Source of the DNA: Candidatus Lachnocurva vaginae
GTDB taxonomy: Bacteria > Bacillota > Clostridia > Lachnospirales > Lachnospiraceae
Assembly: GCA_011082265.1 (NCBI GenBank)
Contig: CP049781.1
Coordinates: 248,001-312,000 of the forward strand
Direction: 5' to 3'
DNA: 64,000 nucleotides
The notes under the pieces are model-generated. The model saw only the letters and a program-made list of their open reading frames with translations, made no database searches and had not been told where the DNA came from. The translations under genes and the position numbers were made by a program. The number at the start of each line of letters is the position of its first letter. The first letter of the stretch is position 1. Positions 1 to 7,825 of this stretch are shown piece after piece.

Positions 1-1167
1 AACCCTTTAAATGAAGTTATACAGACAATAAAACCGTCAGGAATAAGAAAATTTTTCGATATTGTTTATGAAATGAAAGATGCTATATCTCTAGGTGTTG
101 GAGAACCGGATTTTGAAACTCCTTGGAGAATAAGAGATGAAGCTATCTATTCTCTTGAGCAGGGAAAAACTTTTTATACATCAAATGCCGGACTTATGGA
201 ACTTAAAGAGTCAATTTCAAAATATCTTAATAGAAAATATGATATTTCATACGACCCGAAAAATGAAATGATGATTACAGTAGGAGGAAGTGAAGCTATA
301 GATGTTTCGCTTCGTGTAATGCTTTCACCCGGGGATGAAGTTTTAATACCTCAGCCTAGTTATGTAGCTTATACTCCATGTACTATTTTAGCCGGAGGAG
401 TTCCGGTTACAATAGAGCTTAAGGAAGAAGATAATTTCAGATTAAAGCCTGAGCAAATTTTAGAAAAAATTACTGACAAAACAAAAGTTTTAATTCTTCC
501 ATTTCCTAATAACCCGACGGGTGCTATTATGGAAAGAGAAGATCTTGAAAAAATCGCAAAGGTTGTAAAAGAGCATGATTTATTTGTAATTACGGACGAA
601 ATATATTCTGAGCTTATGTATAAGAATGAATATTGCACAATTGCATCTCTTCCGGGTATGAAAGAAAGAACAGTTTATATTAACGGATTTTCAAAGGCTT
701 TTGCTATGACAGGATGGAGAATAGGATACGCTTGTGCTCCTAATAATATTATAAAGCAGATGCTTAAAATTCATCAGTATGCGATAATGTGCGTTCCTAC
801 AACAAGCCAGTATGCAGCGGTTAAAGCAATTGAGGAATGTGATGATGAAGTTAAGATGATGAGAGAAAAATATAACGAAAGAAGAATCTATCTTATGGAT
901 AGATTAAGAAAGATGCACATACAGTGCTTTGAACCTTTCGGTGCCTTTTATATTTTTCCATCTATTAAAGAATTTGGTATTTCAAGTGAAGAATTTGCAA
1001 CGACACTTTTAAGAGAAAAGAAAGTTGCGGTAGTTCCCGGAACCGCTTTCGGAGACTCCGGAGAAGGATTCCTTAGAATTTCTTATGCATACTCCTTGGA
1101 AAATCTTAAAGAGGCGATGGACAGAATAGAAGAATTTGTAACGGAATTAAGAAATAATAAGAAATAA
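1..1167 (+). CDS. PLP-dependent aminotransferase, class I/II (5' end outside window)
   Basis: Fold-type I aminotransferase of the aspartate/aromatic family, using pyridoxal phosphate to move an amino group between an amino acid and a 2-oxo acid; the substrate cannot be read from sequence. The frame is open from base 1 and reads NPLNEVIQTIKPSGIRKFFD before the first internal Met at 73, which is the usual N-terminus of this family, so the true start lies upstream of the window and Met73 is not the start. Visible motifs are LGVGEPDF, FPNNPTGA, DEIYSEL (PLP-binding Asp/Tyr) and FSKAFAMTGWRIGY, whose Lys (codon 694-696) should form the Schiff base. The C-terminus is complete. trmL follows after 13 bases, probably cotranscribed. 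An AsnC/Lrp-type regulator often precedes such genes in clostridia, but that region is not visible here. Confidence 0.9.
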   Translation, partial: NPLNEVIQTIKPSGIRKFFDIVYEMKDAISLGVGEPDFETPWRIRDEAIYSLEQGKTFYTSNAGLMELKESISKYLNRKYDISYDPKNEMMITVGGSEAIDVSLRVMLSPGDEVLIPQPSYVAYTPCTILAGGVPVTIELKEEDNFRLKPEQILEKITDKTKVLILPFPNNPTGAIMEREDLEKIAKVVKEHDLFVITDEIYSELMYKNEYCTIASLPGMKERTVYINGFSKAFAMTGWRIGYACAPNNIIKQMLKIHQYAIMCVPTTSQYAAVKAIEECDDEVKMMREKYNERRIYLMDRLRKMHIQCFEPFGAFYIFPSIKEFGISSEEFATTLLREKKVAVVPGTAFGDSGEGFLRISYAYSLENLKEAMDRIEEFVTELRNNKK

Positions 1168-1180
1168 AAAAGAGGTAAGA

Positions 1181-1675
1181 ATGGCATTTAATATAGTTTT
1201 ACATGAACCGGAAATACCTTCAAATACAGGAAATATCGGGCGTACTTGTGTTGCAACAGGTACGCACCTTCATTTAATAAGACCGCTCGGCTTTAAAATA
1301 GATGATAAAAAAATAAAAAGATCGGGAATGGACTATTGGAAGGATTTGAATCTTACTATATATGACGATTGGGATGATTTCCTTGAAAAAAATCCAGGAG
1401 CGAGAATTTTTTATGCAACGACAAAGGGAAGAAATGTATATTCTGAAGTCGAATTTAAAGATGGAGATTTTTTAGTCTTCGGAAAAGAAAGTGCGGGAAT
1501 TCCGGAAGAAATTTTAATAAAGCATCCTCATGAAGCTATAAGAATTCCTATGGGACAGGATATAAGATCTTTAAATCTTTCAAACTCAGTCGCTATAGTT
1601 TTATATGAAGCTTTAAGGCAAAATAATTTTATGGAACTTGAGAGAAAGGGCAATCTTCATAGATTGCACTGGTAA
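1181..1675 (+). CDS. trmL: tRNA (cytidine/uridine-34 2'-O)-methyltransferase TrmL, SPOUT family
   Basis: Knotted SPOUT-class methyltransferase that uses S-adenosylmethionine to methylate the ribose of the wobble base (position 34) of certain leucine tRNAs. At 164 aa it is full length for TrmL. Motif 1 is visible near the N-terminus (HEPEIPSNTGNIGRTC), motif 2 as FGKESAGIPEEIL, and motif 3 as IRIPMGQDIRSLNLSNSVAI, the trefoil-knot segment that binds the cofactor. A clear Shine-Dalgarno (AAGAGGTAAG) lies just before the ATG. It follows the aminotransferase by 13 bases and is followed at once by ecfA1, so it probably sits in one transcription unit. A closely related SPOUT methyltransferase is the only realistic alternative. 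Confidence 0.92.
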   Translation: MAFNIVLHEPEIPSNTGNIGRTCVATGTHLHLIRPLGFKIDDKKIKRSGMDYWKDLNLTIYDDWDDFLEKNPGARIFYATTKGRNVYSEVEFKDGDFLVFGKESAGIPEEILIKHPHEAIRIPMGQDIRSLNLSNSVAIVLYEALRQNNFMELERKGNLHRLHW

Positions 1676-1680
1676 ATTTG

Positions 1681-2544
1681 ATGAAAATGGTAGAAGCCAA
1701 AAATTTATCTCATGAATATATCGAACGGGATGAAGAGGGCAATGTAGCAAAGATTTTTAATGCAATAGAAAATATTGATATAGATGTGATAAAAGGTCAA
1801 TTTATCTCGATTTTAGGACATAATGGTTCGGGAAAATCGACCTTTGCAAAGCATTTAAATGCCCTTTTGTATCCTACAGAAGGGACACTTTTTGTAGGAG
1901 GACTTGATTGCAATAATAAAAAGAATACATTTGATATAAGAAAAAATGTTGGTATGGTTTTTCAGAATCCCGATAATCAGATAATAGCATCCGTTGTGGA
2001 TGAAGATGTAGGATTCGGACCGGAAAATATAGGTATTCCTACAAATGAAATCATAAAGAGAGTTGAAAAAAGCTTAAAAGCGGTCGGAATGTGGAAATAT
2101 AAGAATAAATCTCCGAACAATTTATCGGGAGGGCAGAAGCAGAGGACAGCAATTGCGGGAGTACTTGCTATGGAGCCTTCCTGTATTGTCTTTGATGAGC
2201 CGACTGCAATGCTTGATCCGAACGGACGAAAAGAAGTAATAAAAGTAGCAAAAGAGCTTAATAAAGAGAAGAATATTACTATTATTTTAATTACACATTA
2301 TATGGAAGAAGTTGTCGAATCAGATTATGTTTATGTGATGGACAAAGGCCATGTCGTTATGCGTGGAACTCCTAAGGAGATTTTTTCAGAGGAAGAAGCT
2401 TTGAATAAATATAGGCTTTCTCTTCCTCAAATAACAGAACTTGCAAGAGAACTTAGAGAAGAAGGAATGAATATTCCGAAAGGGATACTTACAAAAGAAG
2501 AGCTGATTTTAAGTTTAAAAAGGCTTAAAAAGGAGATAAACTAA
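1681..2544 (+). CDS. ecfA1: Energy-coupling factor transporter ATPase EcfA1 (CbiO type)
   Basis: One of two ATPases that, with EcfT, form the shared energising module of group II ECF vitamin transporters; it hydrolyses ATP on the cytoplasmic face to drive uptake through exchangeable S components. Walker A GHNGSGKS lies near residue 46, the Q-loop as VFQNPDNQ, the ABC signature as LSGGQKQR and Walker B as CIVFDEPTAMLDP, followed by the H-loop His in ILITH. The N-terminal HEYIERDEEGN insertion before the first strand is typical of EcfA1 rather than EcfA2. The start is uncertain: TTG at 1678, ATG at 1681 and ATG at 1687 are all in frame and no strong Shine-Dalgarno is present, which suggests translational coupling to trmL. 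The stop overlaps the ecfA2 start by one base (TAATG). Confidence 0.93.
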   Translation: MKMVEAKNLSHEYIERDEEGNVAKIFNAIENIDIDVIKGQFISILGHNGSGKSTFAKHLNALLYPTEGTLFVGGLDCNNKKNTFDIRKNVGMVFQNPDNQIIASVVDEDVGFGPENIGIPTNEIIKRVEKSLKAVGMWKYKNKSPNNLSGGQKQRTAIAGVLAMEPSCIVFDEPTAMLDPNGRKEVIKVAKELNKEKNITIILITHYMEEVVESDYVYVMDKGHVVMRGTPKEIFSEEEALNKYRLSLPQITELARELREEGMNIPKGILTKEELILSLKRLKKEIN

Positions 2545-3392
2545 TGGCATTTATATATAAAAATGTATCTTATACATATAGTCCGGGTACGGTTTATGCA
2601 ACGAAAGCTCTTAATAATATAAATTTAACGATAAATGACAATGAGTTTATAGGAATAATCGGACATACGGGAAGCGGAAAATCCACACTTGTTCAGACTA
2701 TGAATGGACTTATAAGAGCGACTTCAGGCGATATATTATATAATGGACAAAGTATTTATGCTTCTTCTTTTGATATGAGGGATTTAAGGACACAGGTAGG
2801 ACTTGTGTTTCAATATCCTGAAAATCAGCTTTTCGAGATTACAGTATATGAGGACATTTGTTTTGGACCTAAAAATCAGGGGCTTAGCGAAAAAGATATA
2901 TCATTAAGAGCTCTTGAAGCTATAAGAGAAGTAAAAATTTCAGATAAATGTGTCGACATGTCTCCTTTTTCACTTTCGGGAGGAGAAAAAAGGAAGGCTG
3001 CAATTGCAGGAGTTCTTGCTATGAAGCCGATAACTCTTATTTTGGATGAGCCTACAGCCGGGCTTGATCCGAAGGGAAGAGATGAAATATTATCCTTACT
3101 TAAAGAATTGCATGAAAAAAAAGGAATTACAGTCATTTTGGTTTCTCATAGTATGGAAGATGTTGCACAATATGTTGATAGAATAATATGTATGGATAAT
3201 GGTTATATAAAATATGATGCTTCTCCTAAAGAGGTTTTTAAGCATAAAAAAGAGCTTGAAGAGATGGGACTTTCACTTCCGTCAGTTACTTATTTTATGA
3301 ATGACTTAAAAAGAGAAGGATTTGATGTTTCAGATGATGTGATAACAGTAAAAGAAGCGAAGGATGAGATTTTAAGATGTTTCGGAGTATAA
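2544..3392 (+). CDS. ecfA2: Energy-coupling factor transporter ATPase EcfA2 (CbiO type)
   Basis: Second ATPase of the ECF energising module; it pairs with EcfA1 to form the nucleotide-binding heterodimer that docks on EcfT. Walker A GHTGSGKS is at residues 40-47, the Q-loop is VFQYPENQLFE, the signature LSGGEKRK and Walker B LILDEPTAGLDPKGR, with the His switch in ILVSHSMED. At 282 aa it is the usual length. AGGAGA just upstream lies inside the end of ecfA1, and its start overlaps the ecfA1 stop by one base; its own 3' end overlaps the ecfT start by 16 bases. That degree of overlap implies tight translational coupling and 1:1:1 production of the three subunits. Confidence 0.94.
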   Translation: MAFIYKNVSYTYSPGTVYATKALNNINLTINDNEFIGIIGHTGSGKSTLVQTMNGLIRATSGDILYNGQSIYASSFDMRDLRTQVGLVFQYPENQLFEITVYEDICFGPKNQGLSEKDISLRALEAIREVKISDKCVDMSPFSLSGGEKRKAAIAGVLAMKPITLILDEPTAGLDPKGRDEILSLLKELHEKKGITVILVSHSMEDVAQYVDRIICMDNGYIKYDASPKEVFKHKKELEEMGLSLPSVTYFMNDLKREGFDVSDDVITVKEAKDEILRCFGV

Positions 3393-4177
3393 CATTAGGA
3401 CAATATTATCCCATAGATTCCATTCTTCATAGAATGGATCCGAGAACAAAATTATTTGGAACATTATTTTTTATAATAATTGTTTTTCTCGCTACAAAGC
3501 CTCTTAATATTTTGATCGTGACATTATTTTTGATTGTGGAAATAAAGCTGTCAAAGGTGCCTTTAAGCATGATTATAAGAGGACTTAAAGGAGTCATTGC
3601 ACTTATATTGGTAGCCGGAGTGTTTAATATATTTTTGACAACGGGCGAACCTGTATTTAAATGGCATTTTATAACTATAACAAGAGAAGGACTTTATAAT
3701 GCAGGATATATGCTTATAAGGATAGTTTATACAGTAATAGGAACTTCAATTATGACATATACAACTACACCGAAAGCACTTACGGAAGGGCTTGAAAAGG
3801 GACTTTCGTGTCTTAATAAAATAAAAGTACCGGTGCATGAAATGGCTATGATGATGTCGATTGCACTAAGATATATACCGATACTTACTGAAGAAACTGA
3901 TAAGATTATGAAAGCACAGATGGCAAGAGGTGCCGATTTTGAACATGGAAATATTATAAAAAGGGCGAAAAATATGGTTCCGCTTTTAGTTCCACTTTTT
4001 GTAAATGCATTTAGAAGGGCTTCGGACCTTGCAATAGCTATGGAAGCAAGATGCTATCATGGTGTAGAAGGAAGAACTAAAATGAAACCTCTTAAATATG
4101 GGAAAGTTGATCTGGTAGGGTATATTGTTGTCATATTACTTTTTGTTATCAGCGTTTTGTTGGAGATTGAATTCTGA
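3377..4177 (+). CDS. ecfT: ECF transporter transmembrane subunit EcfT
   Basis: Integral membrane scaffold of the ECF transporter; it couples ATP hydrolysis in EcfA1A2 to rotation of a bound S component in the membrane. Hydrophobic segments lie at about residues 28-60, 68-85, 105-125 and 245-262. The two cytoplasmic coupling helices carry the diagnostic Ala-Arg motifs, seen here as AQMARGADFE and AMEARCYHG, which contact the ATPases. 266 aa is standard. The start codon lies within ecfA2 and the stop overlaps truA by one base (TGATGA). The module is the general (group II) type, and two S-component genes in this window, ribU and folT, are plausible partners. Confidence 0.94.
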   Translation: MFRSITLGQYYPIDSILHRMDPRTKLFGTLFFIIIVFLATKPLNILIVTLFLIVEIKLSKVPLSMIIRGLKGVIALILVAGVFNIFLTTGEPVFKWHFITITREGLYNAGYMLIRIVYTVIGTSIMTYTTTPKALTEGLEKGLSCLNKIKVPVHEMAMMMSIALRYIPILTEETDKIMKAQMARGADFEHGNIIKRAKNMVPLLVPLFVNAFRRASDLAIAMEARCYHGVEGRTKMKPLKYGKVDLVGYIVVILLFVISVLLEIEF

Positions 4178-4959
4178 TGAAGATTGTAATTGCTATAAGT
4201 TATGATGGAACCAATTATTTTGGATGGCAAAGGCAGGACGGAGAAACTACAGTCGAAGGAACTATTGAAGATACACTTAAATATATCTTTCATAAAGATA
4301 TTGATATTATGGGAGCAAGTAGAACGGATGCAGGCGTGCATTCAAATGGAAGTATTGCTGTCTTTGATATTGATACGAAAATTCCTGCTGATAGAATTTC
4401 TTATGTAATAAATAAGTATTTACCCGAGGATATAAGGATTATTTTTTCAAAAGAAATCCAAAGTGATTTTAATATAAGAAAAACTAAGACAGAGAAAACA
4501 TATACTTATAGAATATCTTTAAATAGAATAGAAAGTCCGACATTAAGACTTTATTATCATACAGTTCATACACCTCTTTTAATAAATGAAATGAAAAAAG
4601 CAAAGAAATATCTGGAGGGTACACACGATTTTAAAAGCTTTTCATCTACAAAAACGAATGTAAAAAATTTTGTAAGGACAATATCGGAGATTAAAATAGA
4701 AATAGAAAAACCTGAAAATGAATTTCCAAATAAGGTCGCTATAAGTGTTACAGGAAATGGATTTTTATATAACATGGTAAGAATTATAGCGGGAACACTT
4801 ATTGAAGTTGGACAGGGAAAAATCAAAGCGGATGATATAAAAACGATTCTTTTAGAACGTGACAGAACGAAAGCCGGACATACAGCTCCTGCAAAGGGAC
4901 TTACACTTGAAAGAAGCGTATTTCCTGAAATCGGTATTGACACCGATAGATTTAGATAA
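4177..4959 (+). CDS. truA: tRNA pseudouridine(38-40) synthase TruA
   Basis: Converts uridines 38-40 in the anticodon stem-loop of many tRNAs to pseudouridine. The family's catalytic aspartate is in ASRTDAGVHSNG (Asp51). Other recognisable segments are the N-terminal YDGTNYFGWQRQ, the central EGTHDFKSFSS and GNGFLYNMVRIIAGTLIEVGQGK near the C-terminus. At 260 aa it is about the length of other bacterial TruA proteins. The ATG overlaps the ecfT stop by one base, so it is translated as part of the ecf operon. The -35/-10 promoter for the next operon (rplM-rpsI) lies inside the last codons of truA and just after its stop, separating the two units. Confidence 0.96.
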   Translation: MKIVIAISYDGTNYFGWQRQDGETTVEGTIEDTLKYIFHKDIDIMGASRTDAGVHSNGSIAVFDIDTKIPADRISYVINKYLPEDIRIIFSKEIQSDFNIRKTKTEKTYTYRISLNRIESPTLRLYYHTVHTPLLINEMKKAKKYLEGTHDFKSFSSTKTNVKNFVRTISEIKIEIEKPENEFPNKVAISVTGNGFLYNMVRIIAGTLIEVGQGKIKADDIKTILLERDRTKAGHTAPAKGLTLERSVFPEIGIDTDRFR

Positions 4960-4965
4960 TATAAT
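4937..4965 (+). promoter_or_regulatory. Consensus sigma-A promoter for rplM-rpsI
   Basis: TTGACA at 4937-4942 and TATAAT at 4960-4965 are both perfect consensus hexamers and are separated by exactly 17 bases. The -35 lies in the last codons of truA. Transcription should start near 4972, giving a leader of about 120 bases before rplM. A fully consensus promoter fits the high output expected of a ribosomal-protein operon. Confidence 0.85.
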
Positions 4966-4971
4966 AGAAAA

Positions 4972-5091
4972 GCTAATGTAGTTATTTAAGAATGATTCAA
5001 AGCCCCGAAACATTCTTATAAATATATTTGTGTGCATCCGATTCTTCGGACATTGGTCTCGGATGCTGGTTATCTTAAGGAGGAAATTCTG
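4972..5091 (+). ncRNA. Structured 5' leader of rplM-rpsI (L13-leader candidate)
   Basis: The predicted transcript leader holds two perfect inverted repeats: TAAGAATG (4987-4994) with CATTCTTA (5011-5018), and GCATCCGA (5034-5041) with TCGGATGC (5059-5066), followed by the rplM Shine-Dalgarno AAGGAGG at 5077-5083. Leaders with hairpins in this position regulate rplM-rpsI in Bacillus and other Firmicutes by binding L13. I infer the same role here; I have not matched it to a covariance model. An open frame that begins at 5032 and runs into rplM is this leader, not coding sequence. Confidence 0.55.
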
Positions 5092-5523
5092 ATGAAAACG
5101 ACTTATATGCCATCTACAATGTCAATTGATAGAAAATGGTATGTAGTTGATGCCGAAGGACAGACACTTGGACGCCTTGCAGCAAAGGTAGCAAATGTTC
5201 TTCGCGGAAAGACTAAGCCAATTTATACACCGTTCTTAGACACGGGAGATTATGTTATTGTAATCAATGCTGATAAGGTTAAAGTTACCGGTAAGAAAAT
5301 GGAACAGAAGAAATATTATCGCCACTCTGATTATGTAGGTGGAATGAAGGAAGCTACTCTTAAGGAAATGCTTGAGAGACATCCTGAAAGAGTTGTTGAA
5401 CTTGCAGTAAAAGGTATGCTTCCAAAAGGAAAACTTGGAAGAACTATGTACAAGAAACTATTTGTTTACGCAGGAAATGAGCACAAGCATGAAGCTCAGA
5501 AACCTGAAGTACTTTCTATATAA
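5092..5523 (+). CDS. rplM: 50S ribosomal protein L13
   Basis: Large-subunit protein that binds 23S rRNA early in assembly. The sequence opens with TTYMPSTMSIDRKWYVVDAE and contains GRLAAKVANVLRGKTKPIYTP, the highly conserved DTGDYVIVINADKV core, and VKGMLPKGKLGRTMYKKLFVY. The start chosen is ATG at 5092, preceded by AAGGAGG 8 bases upstream; it gives 143 aa, the usual length for L13. The frame could extend 20 codons upstream to 5032, but that segment is the structured leader and has no ribosome-binding site. It is the first gene of the rplM-rpsI operon. Confidence 0.97.
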   Translation: MKTTYMPSTMSIDRKWYVVDAEGQTLGRLAAKVANVLRGKTKPIYTPFLDTGDYVIVINADKVKVTGKKMEQKKYYRHSDYVGGMKEATLKEMLERHPERVVELAVKGMLPKGKLGRTMYKKLFVYAGNEHKHEAQKPEVLSI

Positions 5524-5546
5524 TCGGATGAGGAGGTTTTATAACA

Positions 5547-5939
5547 TTGGCTACTAAAAAGTATTATGGAACCGGAAGAAGAAAATCATCTGTAGCAAGA
5601 GTTTATCTTATCCCGGGAACAGGAAAAATAACAATTAATAAAAAAGATATTGAAGAGTATTTAGGACTTGAAACTTTAAGAGTAGTAGTTCGTCAGCCAT
5701 TTACAGCAACTAATACTGAAGGCAAATTTGATGTTATAGTTAATGTCAAGGGTGGCGGATTTACAGGTCAGGCAGGAGCTATAAGACATGGTATTTCAAG
5801 AGCACTTCTTATGGTAGATGAAGATTATCGTAAAGCACTTAAGGCTGAAGGATATCTTACAAGAGATCCAAGAATGAAGGAAAGAAAGAAACCTGGTCTA
5901 AAGAAAGCACGTAGAGCTCCACAATTTTCAAAACGTTAA
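5547..5939 (+). CDS. rpsI: 30S ribosomal protein S9
   Basis: Small-subunit protein whose C-terminal tail reaches the P-site tRNA. The sequence begins MATKKYYGTGRRKSSVARVY and ends KKARRAPQFSKR, the invariant basic tail with terminal Lys-Arg. 130 aa is standard. The start is TTG at 5547, preceded by GAGGAGG; no in-frame ATG gives a sensible N-terminus, so the TTG is well supported by homology. It is 23 bases after rplM and is followed by a strong terminator, which closes the operon. Confidence 0.97.
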   Translation: MATKKYYGTGRRKSSVARVYLIPGTGKITINKKDIEEYLGLETLRVVVRQPFTATNTEGKFDVIVNVKGGGFTGQAGAIRHGISRALLMVDEDYRKALKAEGYLTRDPRMKERKKPGLKKARRAPQFSKR

Positions 5940-5956
5940 AAGGTTTGCAAAAAATC

Positions 5957-6000
5957 AAAAATCCGAGAAGGGAAACTTTCTCGGATTTTTTTATTTTTTT
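5957..6000 (+). terminator. Rho-independent terminator after rpsI
   Basis: Stem ATCCGAGAA (5961-5969) pairs with TTCTCGGAT (5978-5986), extended by four A-T pairs on the outside, and runs straight into a T-rich tract (5985-6000). It lies 18 bases after the rpsI stop. Confidence 0.9.
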
Positions 6001-6093
6001 AATAAATTGTAATAAAGGATATAATAAACTAAAGGAAGGTTTATTTTATAACTAGTATCTAAACTATATGAATTTATCTAAATTTATATACAC

Positions 6094-7809
6094 TTATCTA
6101 AACTGTAGATGCATTCTTTTCTTCATTTCAACTTTATTTTTATACATCCTCTTATCTGCAAGCTCAAGAATAGGAGCATATTTATTTCCGGCAATTTCTT
6201 CACTTTTTGCAACACCGTGAGCAGCGCTTATAATTACATCATCTTTATCTTTATTTTGAAGGTTTTTAAGGTCTATATAATATTGTAATTTTTTAAGCAA
6301 CTTATCAATATATTCATCATTATATTCCCTTAATATAACAAGGAACTCATCGCCACCATATCTTACGGCTTCGCATTTTTCATTAGAAAAAGTATGGCTT
6401 AAGCAATCAGCAAAGTCCTTAATAAGCTTATCTCCTCTTTCGTGTCCATACATGTCATTTGCTAATTTTAAATTATTAATATCAAACATTATTACATGAT
6501 ACAACTTATTATTTTGTACGAGATTTATAAGAATTCTTGTCGCACTTTCTCTATTGTCAAGCTTTGTAAGATTGTCCTTGAATGCGTATCTTTTAAGAAC
6601 GTCAATTTCTCTTTCATAATGTTCTAAATGGTAAATCTTTACAATATAACTTATAAAAAAAGAAAGCAGCAGGATAATTGATGCAAGTATTACAAGGACA
6701 TTTATAAATAGAACTTTATATAAAAATTTAACGATATATCGTTCAATGTTAAATAGGATGATTTGAAGTATTCCTAAGAATGTTGTACTTGCACATCCCC
6801 ATAAAAGTATTTTCTCATATAATTGCTGTTTGCTATAATTTTTAGTAATTATATATAAAACAATACATAATTCAATTACAGTAAATCCGTGCATATATGG
6901 CAAAAATTCAGGTAAAAATTTAATTTTTAAAAAGTGAGATGTAAATGCAATTGCAAGGAATATGATATAAGTTATTTTCGCAAAATAGAAAATTTTGCTG
7001 TGTACTTTATCATTCTTTATTTTTGAAACGGCAGTAATATAAACTAGCACTAAAAGATACAAGGATGCAAACTCTAAGAAGGTGCCTAGTTCATAATCTT
7101 TACAAATAAAGTGGAAAAAATAGGAGCTGCAATTTTCCCACAAACCGGATAGAAATGCAGCTAAAAACACATAGAAAACATATCCGTCAAAATAGCCGAA
7201 TAAAGTAGAAAAAATTACACTTCCAAAGCATCCGGTAAGTCCAAATATGATGAGAAAAAAGCTCACAATTATAACATAACTAGATCCATAAAAAGTATAA
7301 TATGCACAATTACTTCTCTTGCATATTTTAAAAAACGTAATAAGTCTGAACGAATTATACGTACTGGTTTTTATTTTCACAGTAAGATATTTACCTTCAT
7401 ATTGATGAGGAACACCTACAAAATGATATCCTGAGCCTACCATATTATGTTTTTTAGAAAGCTTATAGCCGTATGAATAAAGCTTATCTTTTCCTGCATA
7501 AACCGAAATAGCACTGTACCATGTATGCATAACAAAGTTGCTGCTGCTATTAAGCTTCTTGGGAAGCCTTGTTTTTATTATTACGTCAGAATTTTTATAA
7601 AGGGTGTTGAACCTAAAATTTGAAATATCAACATTGCTATAATATTTGCCATTTACTTTAATATAGCAGGACTTCCCGAAATCGTTATACCAAGTATCTT
7701 CAATATTCGGTGCTTTAAAAAAATATGTAAACACTAACAAAATGTAAAAAACTATGACCACATAAAAAATTAATTTCATATTTCGCTGTATAGTATTGCT
7801 TTCAGTCAT
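6094..7809 (-). CDS. 7TM-receptor-like diguanylate cyclase (GGDEF), downstream paralog
   Basis: Predicted membrane sensor that makes cyclic di-GMP from two GTP. Layout of the 571 residues: one N-terminal membrane segment (about 13-31), an extracytoplasmic beta-rich region (about 40-165), seven hydrophobic segments (about 175-395), a short coiled linker and a GGDEF domain (about 410-567). The active-site motif is intact (GGDEF at 485-489, preceded by RY), as are DNLTKLDNR and DINNLKLANDMYGHERGD. The inhibitory RxxD I-site expected nine residues before GGDEF is absent. AAGGAG precedes the ATG. It starts 16 bases after its paralog, so both are probably one operon and arose by tandem duplication. 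The ligand is unknown. The arrangement resembles the 7TMR-DISM class, but I cannot confirm the extracellular domain family. Confidence 0.85.
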   Translation of the reverse strand: MTESNTIQRNMKLIFYVVIVFYILLVFTYFFKAPNIEDTWYNDFGKSCYIKVNGKYYSNVDISNFRFNTLYKNSDVIIKTRLPKKLNSSSNFVMHTWYSAISVYAGKDKLYSYGYKLSKKHNMVGSGYHFVGVPHQYEGKYLTVKIKTSTYNSFRLITFFKICKRSNCAYYTFYGSSYVIIVSFFLIIFGLTGCFGSVIFSTLFGYFDGYVFYVFLAAFLSGLWENCSSYFFHFICKDYELGTFLEFASLYLLVLVYITAVSKIKNDKVHSKIFYFAKITYIIFLAIAFTSHFLKIKFLPEFLPYMHGFTVIELCIVLYIITKNYSKQQLYEKILLWGCASTTFLGILQIILFNIERYIVKFLYKVLFINVLVILASIILLLSFFISYIVKIYHLEHYEREIDVLKRYAFKDNLTKLDNRESATRILINLVQNNKLYHVIMFDINNLKLANDMYGHERGDKLIKDFADCLSHTFSNEKCEAVRYGGDEFLVILREYNDEYIDKLLKKLQYYIDLKNLQNKDKDDVIISAAHGVAKSEEIAGNKYAPILELADKRMYKNKVEMKKRMHLQFR

Positions 7810-7825
7810 TTAAGCTCCTTAAAAA

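Noticed and set aside
4202..4408. Second open frame inside truA
   Set aside because: It overlaps truA in another frame, has no ribosome-binding site and no recognisable protein features.
5032..5091. Earlier ATG for rplM
   Set aside because: The segment is the structured leader, has no ribosome-binding site before 5032, and AAGGAGG is placed for ATG 5092, which gives the normal L13 length.
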